From: Bacillus sp. ISL-18
Lineage (GTDB): Bacteria; Bacillota; Bacilli; Bacillales; Cytobacillaceae
Direction of reading: 5' to 3'
Assembly: GCF_018613415.1 (NCBI RefSeq)
Contig: NZ_JAGGQG010000011.1
Span: 62,001 to 126,000, forward strand
DNA: 64,000 nucleotides
In this document: one piece after another, positions 14,343 to 23,536 of the stretch
Layout of the letters: every line of letters starts with the position of its first letter
How positions within the stretch are numbered: the first letter of the stretch is position 1
Position numbers and translations under genes: made by a program
Notes under the pieces: generated by a model
Told to the model about the DNA's origin: nothing
The model's input: the letters and a program-made list of their open reading frames with translations, nothing else
The model's database searches: none

Positions 14343-16493
14343 ATGTCAAAAAATATGTTTTTCAATGCCCATCATTCACCAATTGGAGCCTTTTCAAGTT
14401 TTACCCTTGGTTTTTATGGGAATGGCGGGGGACTCGATCTTGAGCTTGGCCGTTCACCACGAAAAAATGTTTATGTTGGTGTTGAATCGGCAGAACGTGA
14501 AGGAATCTATGAGGCACTGCCATTCTTTGAACTAGAAGATGATGAAAGTAAACGCTATGATATTGAAAATATGGATCCAAACCCAGATAAGCCGCGCATC
14601 ATTTTACCTTTTGAGAAGGAACAAATAGAGCGGAACTTCCAATTGGGAACAGATTCTTGGAAGGCCGGCGATTTAACCTTTACCGTCTATTCTCAAGTCC
14701 AATCTGTACCAGATCCAGCTACAGCATCAGACGAACAACTAAAAAGTACCTTAATACCTGCTGTATGGGCGGAGCTTACGATTGATAACACGCAAGGAAC
14801 GAAAAGCCGACGCGCCTTTTTTGGCTATCAAGGCAGTGACGCATACAGCTCGATGCGTCGTTTGGATGATACTTGTGATGGGATTGCTGGTGTTGGCCAA
14901 GGCCGCGTAACAGCCATTGCAACCAATGACCCTGAAGTGAAGTCAGCTCTGCACTTCAGCTTGGAGAATATTTTAACCACACCGTTTGAAGAAAACTGGG
15001 CCTTCGGTTTAGGACCTGTCGGTGCACTAGTGGTGGATGTTCCTGCCGGGCAAAAACGCACCTATAAATTTGCTGTGTGCTTTTACCGCGGGGGCTATGT
15101 AACAGCAGGGTTAGATGCTTCCTACTTATATACAAGATATTTCCCAAATATCGAAACTGTAGCGACTTTTGCCTTAGAAAATTTTGATCAATTCACAGCC
15201 GTTGCGAAAGAATCCAATCAATTAGTAAGTGATGGGGATTTATCAGATGATCAAAAGTTTATGATGATTCATTCCATTCGCAGCTACTATGGCAGCACAC
15301 AATTGCTGGATGTGGACGGAGAGCCGTTTTGGGTGGTAAACGAAGGGGAATATCGAATGATGAATACCTTCGACCTGACTGTCGACCAAATTTTCTTTGA
15401 ATTGAAAATGAATCCTTGGACAGTGAAGAACGAGCTGGACATGTTTGTCAGCAGATTTAGCTATGAAGATAAAGTGCGTTTCCCAGGGGATGAGACAGAA
15501 TATCCTGGCGGTATCAGCTTTACGCATGATATGGGGGTTGCTAACACGATTTCCCGTCCGCATTATTCCTCTTATGAATTATACGGATTAGATGGATGTT
15601 TCTCTCATATGACTTATGAGCAGTTGGTTAACTGGGTGTTATGTGCATCTGTATATGTAGAACAAACAGGAGATACCGAGTGGTTAAACGGGAATTTGGA
15701 TGTTTTCTTCCGCTGCTTTGAAAGCATGATCAATCGTGATCATCCGGAAGCAGATAAACGAGATGGCATTATGGGTCTTGACTCCACACGCGTAATGGGG
15801 GGTGCAGAGATTACGACTTATGATAGTTTAGATGTTTCACTGGGCCAGGCAAGAAACAATATTTATTTAGCCGGCAAGACATGGGCATCCTATGTGGCAT
15901 TAGAGAAAATCTTTAAAGAGAATGGACTAACGAACTTGTCGAAACAGGCTGGAGAGCTAGCGGAAAAATGTGCATCCACGATTGCAGGCCATATTACGCC
16001 TGGCGGCTATATCCCTGCGGTTATTAAGGAAGGGAACGATTCTAAGATTATTCCAGCGATTGAAGGACTGATTTTCCCTTACTATACAAACAACAAAGAA
16101 GCATTGGATCCAAATGGTCGTTTTGGCACCTACATTCAAGTATTGAAAAAGCACTTAACAACCGTATTGACTGAAGGTGTTTGCTTGTTTGAAGATGGCG
16201 GCTGGAAGATTTCGTCTACAAGCAATAATTCTTGGTTAAGCAAGATCTACTTAAGCCAGTTTATTGCCCGTGAAATTCTTGGGCTTGATTGGGATGAAAA
16301 AGGAGCAAAGGCAGATGCAGCACATGTTGCTTGGCTAACGCATCCAAATCTATCGGTTTGGAGCTGGAGTGATCAAATCATCTCTGGTGAAATCGCCGGA
16401 AGTAAATATTACCCGCGCGGAGTAACAAGTATTTTATGGCTTGAGGAAAGTAAAAAATCCGCACCATTAGCGGCTTCTGCAATGACTGAATAA
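14343..16493 (+). CDS. xynB2: GH52 beta-xylosidase
   Basis: 716 aa, very close over its whole length to GH52 beta-xylosidase XynB2 of Geobacillus stearothermophilus. It starts NLFFNAHHSPVGAF-like (MFFNAHHSPIGAFSSF). The nucleophile Glu is E334 in FWVVNEGEYRMMNTFDLT, and the acid/base Asp lies in the conserved stretch MGLDSTRVMGGAE to TTYDSLDVSLGQ (residues 477-504). It releases xylose from the non-reducing end of xylo-oligosaccharides. No signal peptide, so cytosolic. First gene of an XylR-controlled transcript, followed by a terminator; AGGGGAA precedes ATG 14343. Confidence 0.95.
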   Translation: MSKNMFFNAHHSPIGAFSSFTLGFYGNGGGLDLELGRSPRKNVYVGVESAEREGIYEALPFFELEDDESKRYDIENMDPNPDKPRIILPFEKEQIERNFQLGTDSWKAGDLTFTVYSQVQSVPDPATASDEQLKSTLIPAVWAELTIDNTQGTKSRRAFFGYQGSDAYSSMRRLDDTCDGIAGVGQGRVTAIATNDPEVKSALHFSLENILTTPFEENWAFGLGPVGALVVDVPAGQKRTYKFAVCFYRGGYVTAGLDASYLYTRYFPNIETVATFALENFDQFTAVAKESNQLVSDGDLSDDQKFMMIHSIRSYYGSTQLLDVDGEPFWVVNEGEYRMMNTFDLTVDQIFFELKMNPWTVKNELDMFVSRFSYEDKVRFPGDETEYPGGISFTHDMGVANTISRPHYSSYELYGLDGCFSHMTYEQLVNWVLCASVYVEQTGDTEWLNGNLDVFFRCFESMINRDHPEADKRDGIMGLDSTRVMGGAEITTYDSLDVSLGQARNNIYLAGKTWASYVALEKIFKENGLTNLSKQAGELAEKCASTIAGHITPGGYIPAVIKEGNDSKIIPAIEGLIFPYYTNNKEALDPNGRFGTYIQVLKKHLTTVLTEGVCLFEDGGWKISSTSNNSWLSKIYLSQFIAREILGLDWDEKGAKADAAHVAWLTHPNLSVWSWSDQIISGEIAGSKYYPRGVTSILWLEESKKSAPLAASAMTE

Positions 16494-16502
16494 AGGAATC
16501 GA

Positions 16503-16538
16503 GACTGTCTGGTAGTAACTGGACAGTCCTATTTTTTA
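16503..16538 (+). terminator. Terminator after the GH52 gene
   Basis: GACTGTC (16503-16509) pairs with GACAGTC (16522-16528), followed by CTATTTTTTAAT. Confidence 0.8.
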
Positions 16539-16599
16539 ATAGAAGTAATGCGACACTTGTTTTATACTAAAGATAGTACTCATCAAGAGGTGAAAGACC

Positions 16600-17238
16600 A
16601 TGCAATTTAATTGGGTAGTCGGTAAGGCATATACTGGTTGTGAGTGGGTTATGAAACTAGCTTATTTAAATATTTTATGGGTGCTCTTTTCATTGGGCGG
16701 TCTTATTTTACTCGGCATTTCCCCTGCATCTGTCGCATTGTTTACCATTTTAAGAAAATGGTTGATGAATGAGACGGATGTACCAATCTTTCGAACCTTT
16801 TTAACTACTTATAAAAAGGAGTTTATCAAATCCAATCAGCTTGGATGGGTAATGGCGTTGATCGGGATGTTCCTGTATTTCGATTTCAAGTATCTGATTA
16901 CGGTTGGAGGAACGATACAATATGTGCTCTCCATCCCACTGTTGATTGTTTCGATTTTATTTTTAATCACGATGCTTTATCTTTTTCCTGTTTATGTTCA
17001 TTACGAATTACGCCTGATTCAATATATTAAAAACTCCTTTTATATTGGAATCATTAACATGCATATCACTATTTTGATGATTGCTGTAACGATCCTCATA
17101 GGCATCTTGTATCGTTCTATTCCTGGGATTGTTCCGTTTTTTAGCATAAGTTTGTTCTCTCTCATGGTGATGACGGGGGCCAAACAAAGTTTTAATCGGA
17201 TTGAAGCCAAACAAAAAAAACTTAGTGTACAAAATTAA
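16600..17238 (+). CDS. YesL-type membrane protein (DUF624)
   Basis: 212 aa with five or six hydrophobic segments. It starts with FNWVVGKAYTGCEWVMKLAYLNILWVLFSLGG and contains SPASVALFTILRKWL, the typical opening of DUF624/YesL proteins. These small membrane proteins sit beside sugar ABC importers and polysaccharide hydrolases in Firmicutes; their role is unknown. A second family member occurs at 44483 beside the other importer. AGAGGTGAAAG precedes ATG 16600. Confidence 0.85.
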   Translation: MQFNWVVGKAYTGCEWVMKLAYLNILWVLFSLGGLILLGISPASVALFTILRKWLMNETDVPIFRTFLTTYKKEFIKSNQLGWVMALIGMFLYFDFKYLITVGGTIQYVLSIPLLIVSILFLITMLYLFPVYVHYELRLIQYIKNSFYIGIINMHITILMIAVTILIGILYRSIPGIVPFFSISLFSLMVMTGAKQSFNRIEAKQKKLSVQN

Positions 17239-17254
17239 TAAACTGTACTTCCGA

Positions 17255-17290
17255 AAAAGCTGTCGACGCAAAAATGGGACAGCTTTTTTG
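17255..17290 (+). terminator. Terminator after the YesL-like gene
   Basis: AAAAAGCTGTC (17255-17265) pairs with GACAGCTTTTT (17278-17288), ending in a T-run. Confidence 0.85.
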
Positions 17291-17326
17291 TTTGTCATAA
17301 TTTGTTCAAAAAAAATTCTATAAATC

Positions 17327-17368
17327 TTTGTTTATCCGATAGACAAACGAAGTGGAGGATGCTATACT
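17327..17368 (+). promoter_or_regulatory. xylO operator 2 and xylA promoter
   Basis: Operator arms TTTGTTTATC (17327-17336) and GACAAACGAA (17342-17351) overlap the -35 TAGACA (17340-17345) of a promoter with a 17-base spacer and -10 TATACT (17363-17368). The arrangement of operator on promoter is the same as at 14169. Confidence 0.85.
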
Positions 17369-17408
17369 CTAATTAAACCTAGGTTAAAGACTATGAGATT
17401 AAAAGACA

Positions 17409-17422
17409 TGTAAGCATTTACA
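17409..17422 (+). promoter_or_regulatory. cre-like CcpA site in the xylA leader
   Basis: TGTAAGCATTTACA matches the cre consensus at 13 of 14 positions (A instead of the central G) and lies between the promoter and the xylA start, as in other bacilli. Confidence 0.6.
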
Positions 17423-17464
17423 AGACTAGGTCTATAACCGAAAAACCTTAGGAGGAATCCACCC

Positions 17465-18799
17465 ATGGCATATTTTGAAAATGTAAAAAACATTCAATTT
17501 GAAGGTTCAAATTCATCGAATCCTTTAGCATTTAAGTATTATAATCCACAAGAAGTAATCAACGGAAAAACAATGGAGGAATTACTGCGTTTCTCTGTTA
17601 CCTGGTGGCATACATTTACAGCAGACGGAACAGATCCATTCGGCGTAGGTACTGCCATTCGTCCTTGGAACCACTTAACAGGACTTGATTTAGCAAAAGC
17701 ACGCGTTGAAGCAGCATTTGAACTTTTTGAAAAATTAAATGTTCCATTCTTTGCTTTCCATGATGTTGATATTGCTCCAGAAGGAAGCACATTAGCTGAA
17801 TCTAACAAAAACCAAGACATTATCGTTAACATGATTAAAGAATACATGAAAACAAGCAAGACGAAGCTTCTTTGGAACACGGCTAATATGTTCACAAATC
17901 CTCGCTATACACATGGTGCAGCTACTGCTCCAAATGCAGATGTATTTGCATACTCTGCTGCAAAAGTGAAGAAGGGCTTAGAAGTAGCGAAGGAATTAGG
18001 CGCAGAAAACTATGTATTCTGGGGCGGCCGTGAAGGATATGAAACACTATTAAATACTGATATGAAGCTTGAGCAAGATAACCTAGCACGCTTCTTCCAC
18101 TTGGCAGTAGATTATGCAAAAGAGATTGGCCTAAATGTGCCTTTCTTAATTGAGCCAAAACCAAAAGAGCCAACAAAACACCAATATGACTTTGATGTGG
18201 CTACTGGACTAGCATTCTTACAAAAATATGACTTAACTGATTACTTCAAGTTCAATCTTGAAGCAAACCATGCAACATTAGCTGGTCATACATTCGAACA
18301 CGAACTTCGTGTGGCTCGTATCAATGGTATGCTTGGCTCGATTGATGCAAACCAAGGGGATCCATTACTTGGCTGGGATACAGATGAGTTCCCAACTGAC
18401 TTATATTCTACAACATTAGCAATGTACGAAATTCTTCTAAATGGCGGCCTAGGAAAAGGCGGTACGAACTTCGATGCGAAAGTACGTAGAGGTTCTTTCG
18501 ATCCAGAAGATTTATTCCACGCTCACATCGCTGGAATGGATGCATTTGCAATCGGCTTAAAAGTAGCAAACAAGTTACTAGAAGACCGTGTATTCGAAAA
18601 CTTCATTGATGATCGTTACAGCAGCTATACAAAAGGCATCGGTTTAGACATCGTTGAAGGCAGAACAAATTTCCGTGAATTAGAACAGTATGCTCTTGGT
18701 TTAACTGAAATCAAAAATACTTCTGGCAGAACAGAAGTATTAAGAGCTACACTTAACCAGTATCTATTAGAAACACTTTCAGGTGTGACAGTTCGATAA
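17465..18799 (+). CDS. xylA: Xylose isomerase
   Basis: 444 aa, the length of class II xylose isomerases. It converts D-xylose to D-xylulose in the cytoplasm with two divalent metal ions. Catalytic pair H99/D102 in [13 protein letters not shown]; metal ligands in [13 protein letters not shown] and [13 protein letters not shown]; a [10 protein letters not shown] motif follows near the C-terminal third. AGGAGG lies before ATG 17465. First gene of xylA-xylB, behind xylO and a cre site. Confidence 0.97.
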   Translation: MAYFENVKNIQFEGSNSSNPLAFKYYNPQEVINGKTMEELLRFSVTWWHTFTADGTDPFGVGTAIRPWNHLTGLDLAKARVEAAFELFEKLNVPFFAFHDVDIAPEGSTLAESNKNQDIIVNMIKEYMKTSKTKLLWNTANMFTNPRYTHGAATAPNADVFAYSAAKVKKGLEVAKELGAENYVFWGGREGYETLLNTDMKLEQDNLARFFHLAVDYAKEIGLNVPFLIEPKPKEPTKHQYDFDVATGLAFLQKYDLTDYFKFNLEANHATLAGHTFEHELRVARINGMLGSIDANQGDPLLGWDTDEFPTDLYSTTLAMYEILLNGGLGKGGTNFDAKVRRGSFDPEDLFHAHIAGMDAFAIGLKVANKLLEDRVFENFIDDRYSSYTKGIGLDIVEGRTNFRELEQYALGLTEIKNTSGRTEVLRATLNQYLLETLSGVTVR

Positions 18800-18830
18800 A
18801 AACAACAATGAACCCAACAAAATAAAATGG

Positions 18831-18867
18831 AAAATGTGCTGGAAGTTACTTGTCCAGCACATTTTTA
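18831..18867 (+). terminator. Stem-loop between xylA and xylB
   Basis: AAAATGTGCTGG (18831-18842) pairs with CCAGCACATTTT (18854-18865) and is followed by TATAG. It looks like a leaky terminator that would leave xylB mRNA below xylA; no separate xylB promoter was recognised. Confidence 0.7.
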
Positions 18868-18885
18868 TAGAGAGGGATGCTGCAA

Positions 18886-20385
18886 ATGAAATACGTTATT
18901 GGTGTTGACCTTGGGACAAGCGCTGTCAAAATTCTCCTCGTTAATCAAAATGGTGATGTATGCCAGGAAGTTTCCAAATCTTATCCTTTAATTATCGAGA
19001 AATCAGGTTATAGTGAACAAAACCCGGAAGAATGGGTGGCAAAGACAACGGAAGGATTGGCTGAATTGGTCCAAGCATTCCAAGGCGATGTAAAGGATAT
19101 AGAAGGAATCAGCTTTTCAGGACAGATGCATGGATTGGTTTTACTAGATGAGGCAAACCAAGTTTTGAGAAATTCAATTCTTTGGAATGATACAAGAACC
19201 ACGAAGCAGTGTCAGGAAATTTATGAGACTGTGGGTCAGGAGAGACTTCTTGAGATTACGAAAAACCCGGCATTGGAAGGCTTCACCTTACCGAAAATTC
19301 TTTGGGTAAAAGAGCAGGAGCCTGAAACATTCAAACGTGCAAGCGTATTCATGCTTCCAAAAGATTATTTGCGTTACCGCATTACCGGCAATATTCATAT
19401 GGAGTATTCGGATGCAGCCGGAACATTAATGTTAAATGTAAGTAAGCGGGAGTGGAGCCCGGAAATTTTAAATCTATTTAGTATTGCTCCTGAACTTTGT
19501 CCGCCGCTGGTAGAATCCCATGCTTGTGTTGGCACAGTTACAGCTGAATTTGCGCAAAGTACTGGATTATCAGAAGCAACGAAGGTATTTGCGGGCGGAG
19601 CGGATAATGCTTGTGGAGCAATCGGTTCAGGTATTCTTTCAGAAGGGAAATCATTGTGCAGCATTGGTACATCTGGTGTTGTCCTTTCATATGAAGAAAG
19701 AAACGACCTAGACTTTGAAGGTAAAGTTCACTATTTTAACCACGGTGAGGAAAATACTTATTACACGATGGGGGTTACTCTTGCTGCCGGTTATAGTTTA
19801 AGTTGGTTTAAGGATACATTTGCAAAAGAGGAAGCCTTTGATCAATTTTTAGAAGGTGTTGACGAAGTATCTGCCGGCAGTGATGGCTTATTATTCACTC
19901 CGTATATCGTTGGAGAAAGAACACCGCATGCGGATTCCAATATCCGGGGCAGCTTCATTGGAATTGATGCTGGCCATGAGCGGAGGCACTTTGCCCGTGC
20001 GGTTCTTGAGGGAATCACTTTTTCATTAAATGAGTCCATTGAAATTTTTAGAAACAGTGGTAAGACCATTGATTCGATCATTTCCATGGGCGGCGGTGCT
20101 AAAAATGAAACATGGCTGCAAATGCAGGCTGATATCTTTAATGCTAAAATCGAAAAACTTACAAGCGAACAAGGTCCAGGTATGGGGGCAGCAATGTTAG
20201 CGGCTTATGGCAGCGGCTGGTTTACCTCTTTGAAAGAGTGTGCAGAGAAGTTTATTCAAACGTCAAAAACCTATTATCCTATTGAGGAAAATGTAGAAGC
20301 ATATAAAAAACTATTTGCTATTTACCAACAAGTTTATACACAAACAAAGGTGCTTAATGATCAATTAAAGGATTTTAGAAGATAA
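18886..20385 (+). CDS. xylB: Xylulokinase
   Basis: About 499 aa, FGGY family. It phosphorylates D-xylulose to xylulose 5-phosphate, the entry to the pentose phosphate pathway. N-terminal phosphate-binding loop GVDLGTSAVK, substrate segment FSGQMHGLVLLD, catalytic Asp D240 in FAGGADNACGAIG, and the C-terminal ATP-binding SMGGGAKNETWLQ. ATG 18886 is preferred: GAGAGGG lies 9 bases upstream, whereas the in-frame ATG at 18877 abuts that site. Cotranscribed with xylA through the intervening hairpin. Confidence 0.96.
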   Translation: MKYVIGVDLGTSAVKILLVNQNGDVCQEVSKSYPLIIEKSGYSEQNPEEWVAKTTEGLAELVQAFQGDVKDIEGISFSGQMHGLVLLDEANQVLRNSILWNDTRTTKQCQEIYETVGQERLLEITKNPALEGFTLPKILWVKEQEPETFKRASVFMLPKDYLRYRITGNIHMEYSDAAGTLMLNVSKREWSPEILNLFSIAPELCPPLVESHACVGTVTAEFAQSTGLSEATKVFAGGADNACGAIGSGILSEGKSLCSIGTSGVVLSYEERNDLDFEGKVHYFNHGEENTYYTMGVTLAAGYSLSWFKDTFAKEEAFDQFLEGVDEVSAGSDGLLFTPYIVGERTPHADSNIRGSFIGIDAGHERRHFARAVLEGITFSLNESIEIFRNSGKTIDSIISMGGGAKNETWLQMQADIFNAKIEKLTSEQGPGMGAAMLAAYGSGWFTSLKECAEKFIQTSKTYYPIEENVEAYKKLFAIYQQVYTQTKVLNDQLKDFRR

Positions 20386-20413
20386 GTTGTAGATCGATAG
20401 GTGGAGGGGACAT

Positions 20414-21565
20414 ATGACAAAGTTCGTTGAAAAGCTAGATGGCTCTTTTTACACTGGGGAATATCGAAATCTCTTCAAAGAAATCGGCAAAACGGATGAA
20501 GAAATCAACCAAAGAATCAAAAATAATTGGGAAGAACTTTTTAATGGTGATGAAGATACAAGAATCTATTATCCAGTCGGCGTTGATTTAGGGTATATGC
20601 TCGATACTGGAAACCTCGATGTCCGGACGGAGGGCATGTCCTATGGAATGATGATGGCGGTACAAATGGATATTAAAGATGTATTTGACCGGCTTTGGAA
20701 CTGGACAATGAAGTACATGTACATGACTACTGGGGAACACGCAGGTTACTTTGCCTGGTCTTGCCAGCCTGATGGTACGAAAAATGCTTACGGTCCTGCT
20801 CCTGATGGGGAAGAGTTCTTCGCGATGGCTTTATTCTTTGCCTCCCACCGCTGGGGAGATGGTCCAGAGCCTTTTAACTATAGCGTTCAAGCAAAGAACA
20901 TTCTAAGGACTTGCCTTCATAACGGTGAAGATGGTGTGGGCTACCCTATGTGGAATCCGGATAACAAATTAATTAAATTTATTCCTGAATGTGAGTTCTC
21001 GGATCCATCCTATCATTTACCGCATTTTTATGAATTATTTGCTTTGTGGGCGTACGAGAAAGACCGTCCGTTCTGGAAGGAAGCAAGTATGGCAAGCAGG
21101 GAATATCTAAAGATCTCTTGTCATCCTGAAACCGGCTTAGCCCCAGAGTACGCATACTATGATGGCACTCCGAACAATGAGAGAGGCTATGGTCATTTTT
21201 TCAGTGATGCCTACCGTGTAGCTGCTAATATCGGTCTTGATTACGAGTGGTTTAGAGGGGATGCATGGGAAACGGAAGAAGCGAATAAGATTCAAGCCTT
21301 TTTTGCAGATAAGGATCCTGTTGATTACCGGCGTTATACGATTTCTGGAGAACCATTTGAGGAAAAATCTCTTCATCCGGTTGGTTTGCTTGCGACAAAT
21401 GCCATGGCCTCCCTTGCCGCAGATGGTCCAGATCGATTAAAATGGGTGAAATTATTCTGGAATACTCCTGTTCGAACTGGGGAAAGACGGTATTATGATA
21501 ACTGCTTGTATTTTTTTAGTTTGCTGGCATTAAGCGGCAATTATAAAATTTGGGCACCTTATTAA
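20414..21565 (+). CDS. GH8 reducing-end xylose-releasing exo-oligoxylanase
   Basis: 383 aa, close in length and residues to the Bacillus halodurans reducing-end xylanase of GH8. Proton donor E73 in DVRTEGMSYGMMMAV and base D265 in GYGHFFSDAYRVA agree with E70 and D263 of that enzyme, and the (alpha/alpha)6 barrel motif HFYELFALWAYEKD is present. It trims xylose from the reducing end of xylo-oligosaccharides of three or more units, complementing the GH52 and GH43 enzymes that work from the other end. No signal peptide. It starts 28 bases after xylB with GGAGGGG upstream, so it is the third gene of the xylA operon, ended by a terminator. Confidence 0.92.
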   Translation: MTKFVEKLDGSFYTGEYRNLFKEIGKTDEEINQRIKNNWEELFNGDEDTRIYYPVGVDLGYMLDTGNLDVRTEGMSYGMMMAVQMDIKDVFDRLWNWTMKYMYMTTGEHAGYFAWSCQPDGTKNAYGPAPDGEEFFAMALFFASHRWGDGPEPFNYSVQAKNILRTCLHNGEDGVGYPMWNPDNKLIKFIPECEFSDPSYHLPHFYELFALWAYEKDRPFWKEASMASREYLKISCHPETGLAPEYAYYDGTPNNERGYGHFFSDAYRVAANIGLDYEWFRGDAWETEEANKIQAFFADKDPVDYRRYTISGEPFEEKSLHPVGLLATNAMASLAADGPDRLKWVKLFWNTPVRTGERRYYDNCLYFFSLLALSGNYKIWAPY

Positions 21566-21581
21566 GTCAATAGATAGACTA

Positions 21582-21628
21582 AAAGAATGCTCTTCGTATT
21601 TATTAAAGCGAAGGGTATTCTTTTTTTG
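21582..21628 (+). terminator. Terminator of the xylA-xylB-GH8 operon
   Basis: AAAGAATGCTCTTCG (21582-21596) pairs with CGAAGGGTATTCTTT (21609-21623), followed by TTTT. Confidence 0.85.
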
Positions 21629-21893
21629 TTGTCAATTTACATAGAAACTAAAAATAGAGGACAAAAAATGAAGCCTCTCAGGTAATGAATTTGAGGGGCT
21701 TCATCGTTTAAAAATTTCATTAAATTCCAAAAATTTTCTGATAGTCTAACCTCTAAACTATGTTCCGTGGTAAAATGAGAATAAATAAATTCTGATAAGG
21801 AAATAAATTTATTCTTTATTTATTAGTCTTTCAACAGCAATAACAATAAAACATTAGTAATAATATCAGGTGTGAGATACGTCTTTTTTATTA

Positions 21894-21907
21894 TGTAAGC
21901 GCTTAAG
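21894..21907 (+). promoter_or_regulatory. cre-like site before the two-component genes
   Basis: TGTAAGCGCTTAAG matches the cre consensus at 12 of 14 positions, including the central CG, 58 bases upstream of the response-regulator start. Confidence 0.5.
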
Positions 21908-21964
21908 GTTCTGGGGCTTTAAAGCGCAAAATGCTAATTTCATCTAATTGGAGTTGAATAGACA

Positions 21965-23536
21965 ATGCATAAAGTGATTTTAGTTGATGATGAAAATTTT
22001 TTCCGGAAAGGATTAAGAAGTTTAATAGATTGGGAAGCAAGTGGATTTAGGGTTGCAGGAGAAGCTGCAAATGGTGAAGATGCGTTAGCACTTATTGATG
22101 AAGTAGATCCCGAACTCGTCATAACCGATATCAGAATGCCGGTCTTAGATGGAATAGAGTTAATTAAACATGTTATGCAAAAAGAGGGAAATCATCCTAA
22201 ATTTATTATTATCTCGGGTCACAGTGATTTTAAATACGCCCAACAAGCGGTACGTTACGGTGTTCATGATTTTATCCTAAAGCCCATTGATCAGGAAGAA
22301 ATTGAGGAAACCTTGCAATTGCTTTCCCATACAATATCAGAACAAAAGCTCGTTCGTGAACGGAACATTGAAATAAAGAAGGCCGTTTTTCTTGAAAATC
22401 TGATTTATGGAAAAGTCAATGAGGAGGACGCTTACGCTTTCTCAAGAGAACTATCTTTGAGCAGTGCTGCCGAATATTATTATCTGATTTTGGAGGTAAA
22501 TGGACATCCTCAATCTCCAGAAATTCAAGTGAAGGAAAAAATAACTAGTATCATCCACGATATATGTGATCCACAAGTGGGGGTATTTATTCAAGAGTTA
22601 GAACAAGGGAGCTATGGATTGTTAATTCCCTCCACTTATCTGTGTCGTTTCCAAATGCAAATCAGTCATTTTGTGAAGTGGATTTATGGATTACTTACAA
22701 GTAATATGCCTCAAGAGGTTACCTTTTATATTGGTCCTGCTGTTCCCAAATTATATTTTTTAAGAGAGTCGTTCGAAGCAGCCAAAAATGCACGCGAGTA
22801 TAAGTATGTGTATGAAGATAAAAATATTATTCTTTCAAAAGAGATAGAGAACAATAAATCGATTACCTATACAGAACTTGAGGATTCTTATTACCATCTA
22901 TTAATGGAGCAAATAGAAGAAAATACAACGATGGCCATTATGGAAACAATAGATAAGATTTTCCTTCAGTTTGCCTCGAAAAAAATGGCTCAAGTAGCAG
23001 TGAAGGCATCCATCAATCGATTTGTTCACGCGATTTTAAAAATTATTAAAAACATGGAAGGGGAAGTATCGAATTTAAAAAACTTCCGGATAATGCTTCA
23101 GCTTCAAAACTATAATTTAACATTACAACAACTTAGGAAACAATTTCTTGAATTTGTGTTAGAAAGTAAAGAAATGATCACAATCCTTCGCAAACAATCT
23201 GCAGATGGTGAGGCTCATAAAATTAAACAATTTGTAGACTCACACTATCGGGAGAATATAAGTTTGAAATCCATCGCTGCAAAATTTTTTATGAATCCTG
23301 TCTATTTAGGCCAGTTATTTAAGAAAACCTACGGGATCTACTTTAAAGATTATTTATTGCAGGTAAGAATTAATGAGGCGAAAAAACTGTTGAGGCAATC
23401 GGAACTGAAGATATATGAAATTGCGGAAAGAGTAGGTTTTAATAATACGGACTATTTTGTGACCATTTTTGGGAAGTTTGAAAAGATAACTCCCTCTGAA
23501 TATCGGAATAAACTACTAGAAAAAAGAAAAGTGTGA
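21965..23536 (+). CDS. xynC: AraC-type response regulator (YesN/XynC-like)
   Basis: 523 aa. An N-terminal receiver domain (phosphoacceptor D55 in LVITDIRMPVLDG, K104-type Lys in FILKPI) is joined through a long middle region to a C-terminal AraC helix-turn-helix pair (about 420-520; SLKSIAAKFFMNPVYLGQLFKK and IYEIAERVGFNNTDYFVTIF). It should sense xylo-oligosaccharides through the partner kinase and activate the importer gene. The symbol follows the analogous xynDC-xynEFG system of Geobacillus stearothermophilus. Stop overlaps the kinase start (GTGA). Confidence 0.88.
   Translation: MHKVILVDDENFFRKGLRSLIDWEASGFRVAGEAANGEDALALIDEVDPELVITDIRMPVLDGIELIKHVMQKEGNHPKFIIISGHSDFKYAQQAVRYGVHDFILKPIDQEEIEETLQLLSHTISEQKLVRERNIEIKKAVFLENLIYGKVNEEDAYAFSRELSLSSAAEYYYLILEVNGHPQSPEIQVKEKITSIIHDICDPQVGVFIQELEQGSYGLLIPSTYLCRFQMQISHFVKWIYGLLTSNMPQEVTFYIGPAVPKLYFLRESFEAAKNAREYKYVYEDKNIILSKEIENNKSITYTELEDSYYHLLMEQIEENTTMAIMETIDKIFLQFASKKMAQVAVKASINRFVHAILKIIKNMEGEVSNLKNFRIMLQLQNYNLTLQQLRKQFLEFVLESKEMITILRKQSADGEAHKIKQFVDSHYRENISLKSIAAKFFMNPVYLGQLFKKTYGIYFKDYLLQVRINEAKKLLRQSELKIYEIAERVGFNNTDYFVTIFGKFEKITPSEYRNKLLEKRKV

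Larger units (their letters stand above)
21566..21964. other. Regulatory gap before the two-component genes
   Basis: Contains the operon terminator above, a second hairpin (ATGAAGCCTCTCA with TTGAGGGGCTTCAT, about 21668-21705), then AT-rich sequence and a cre-like site. No gene and no clear xylO copy was found, so the two-component genes seem to be controlled by CcpA rather than XylR. Confidence 0.55.
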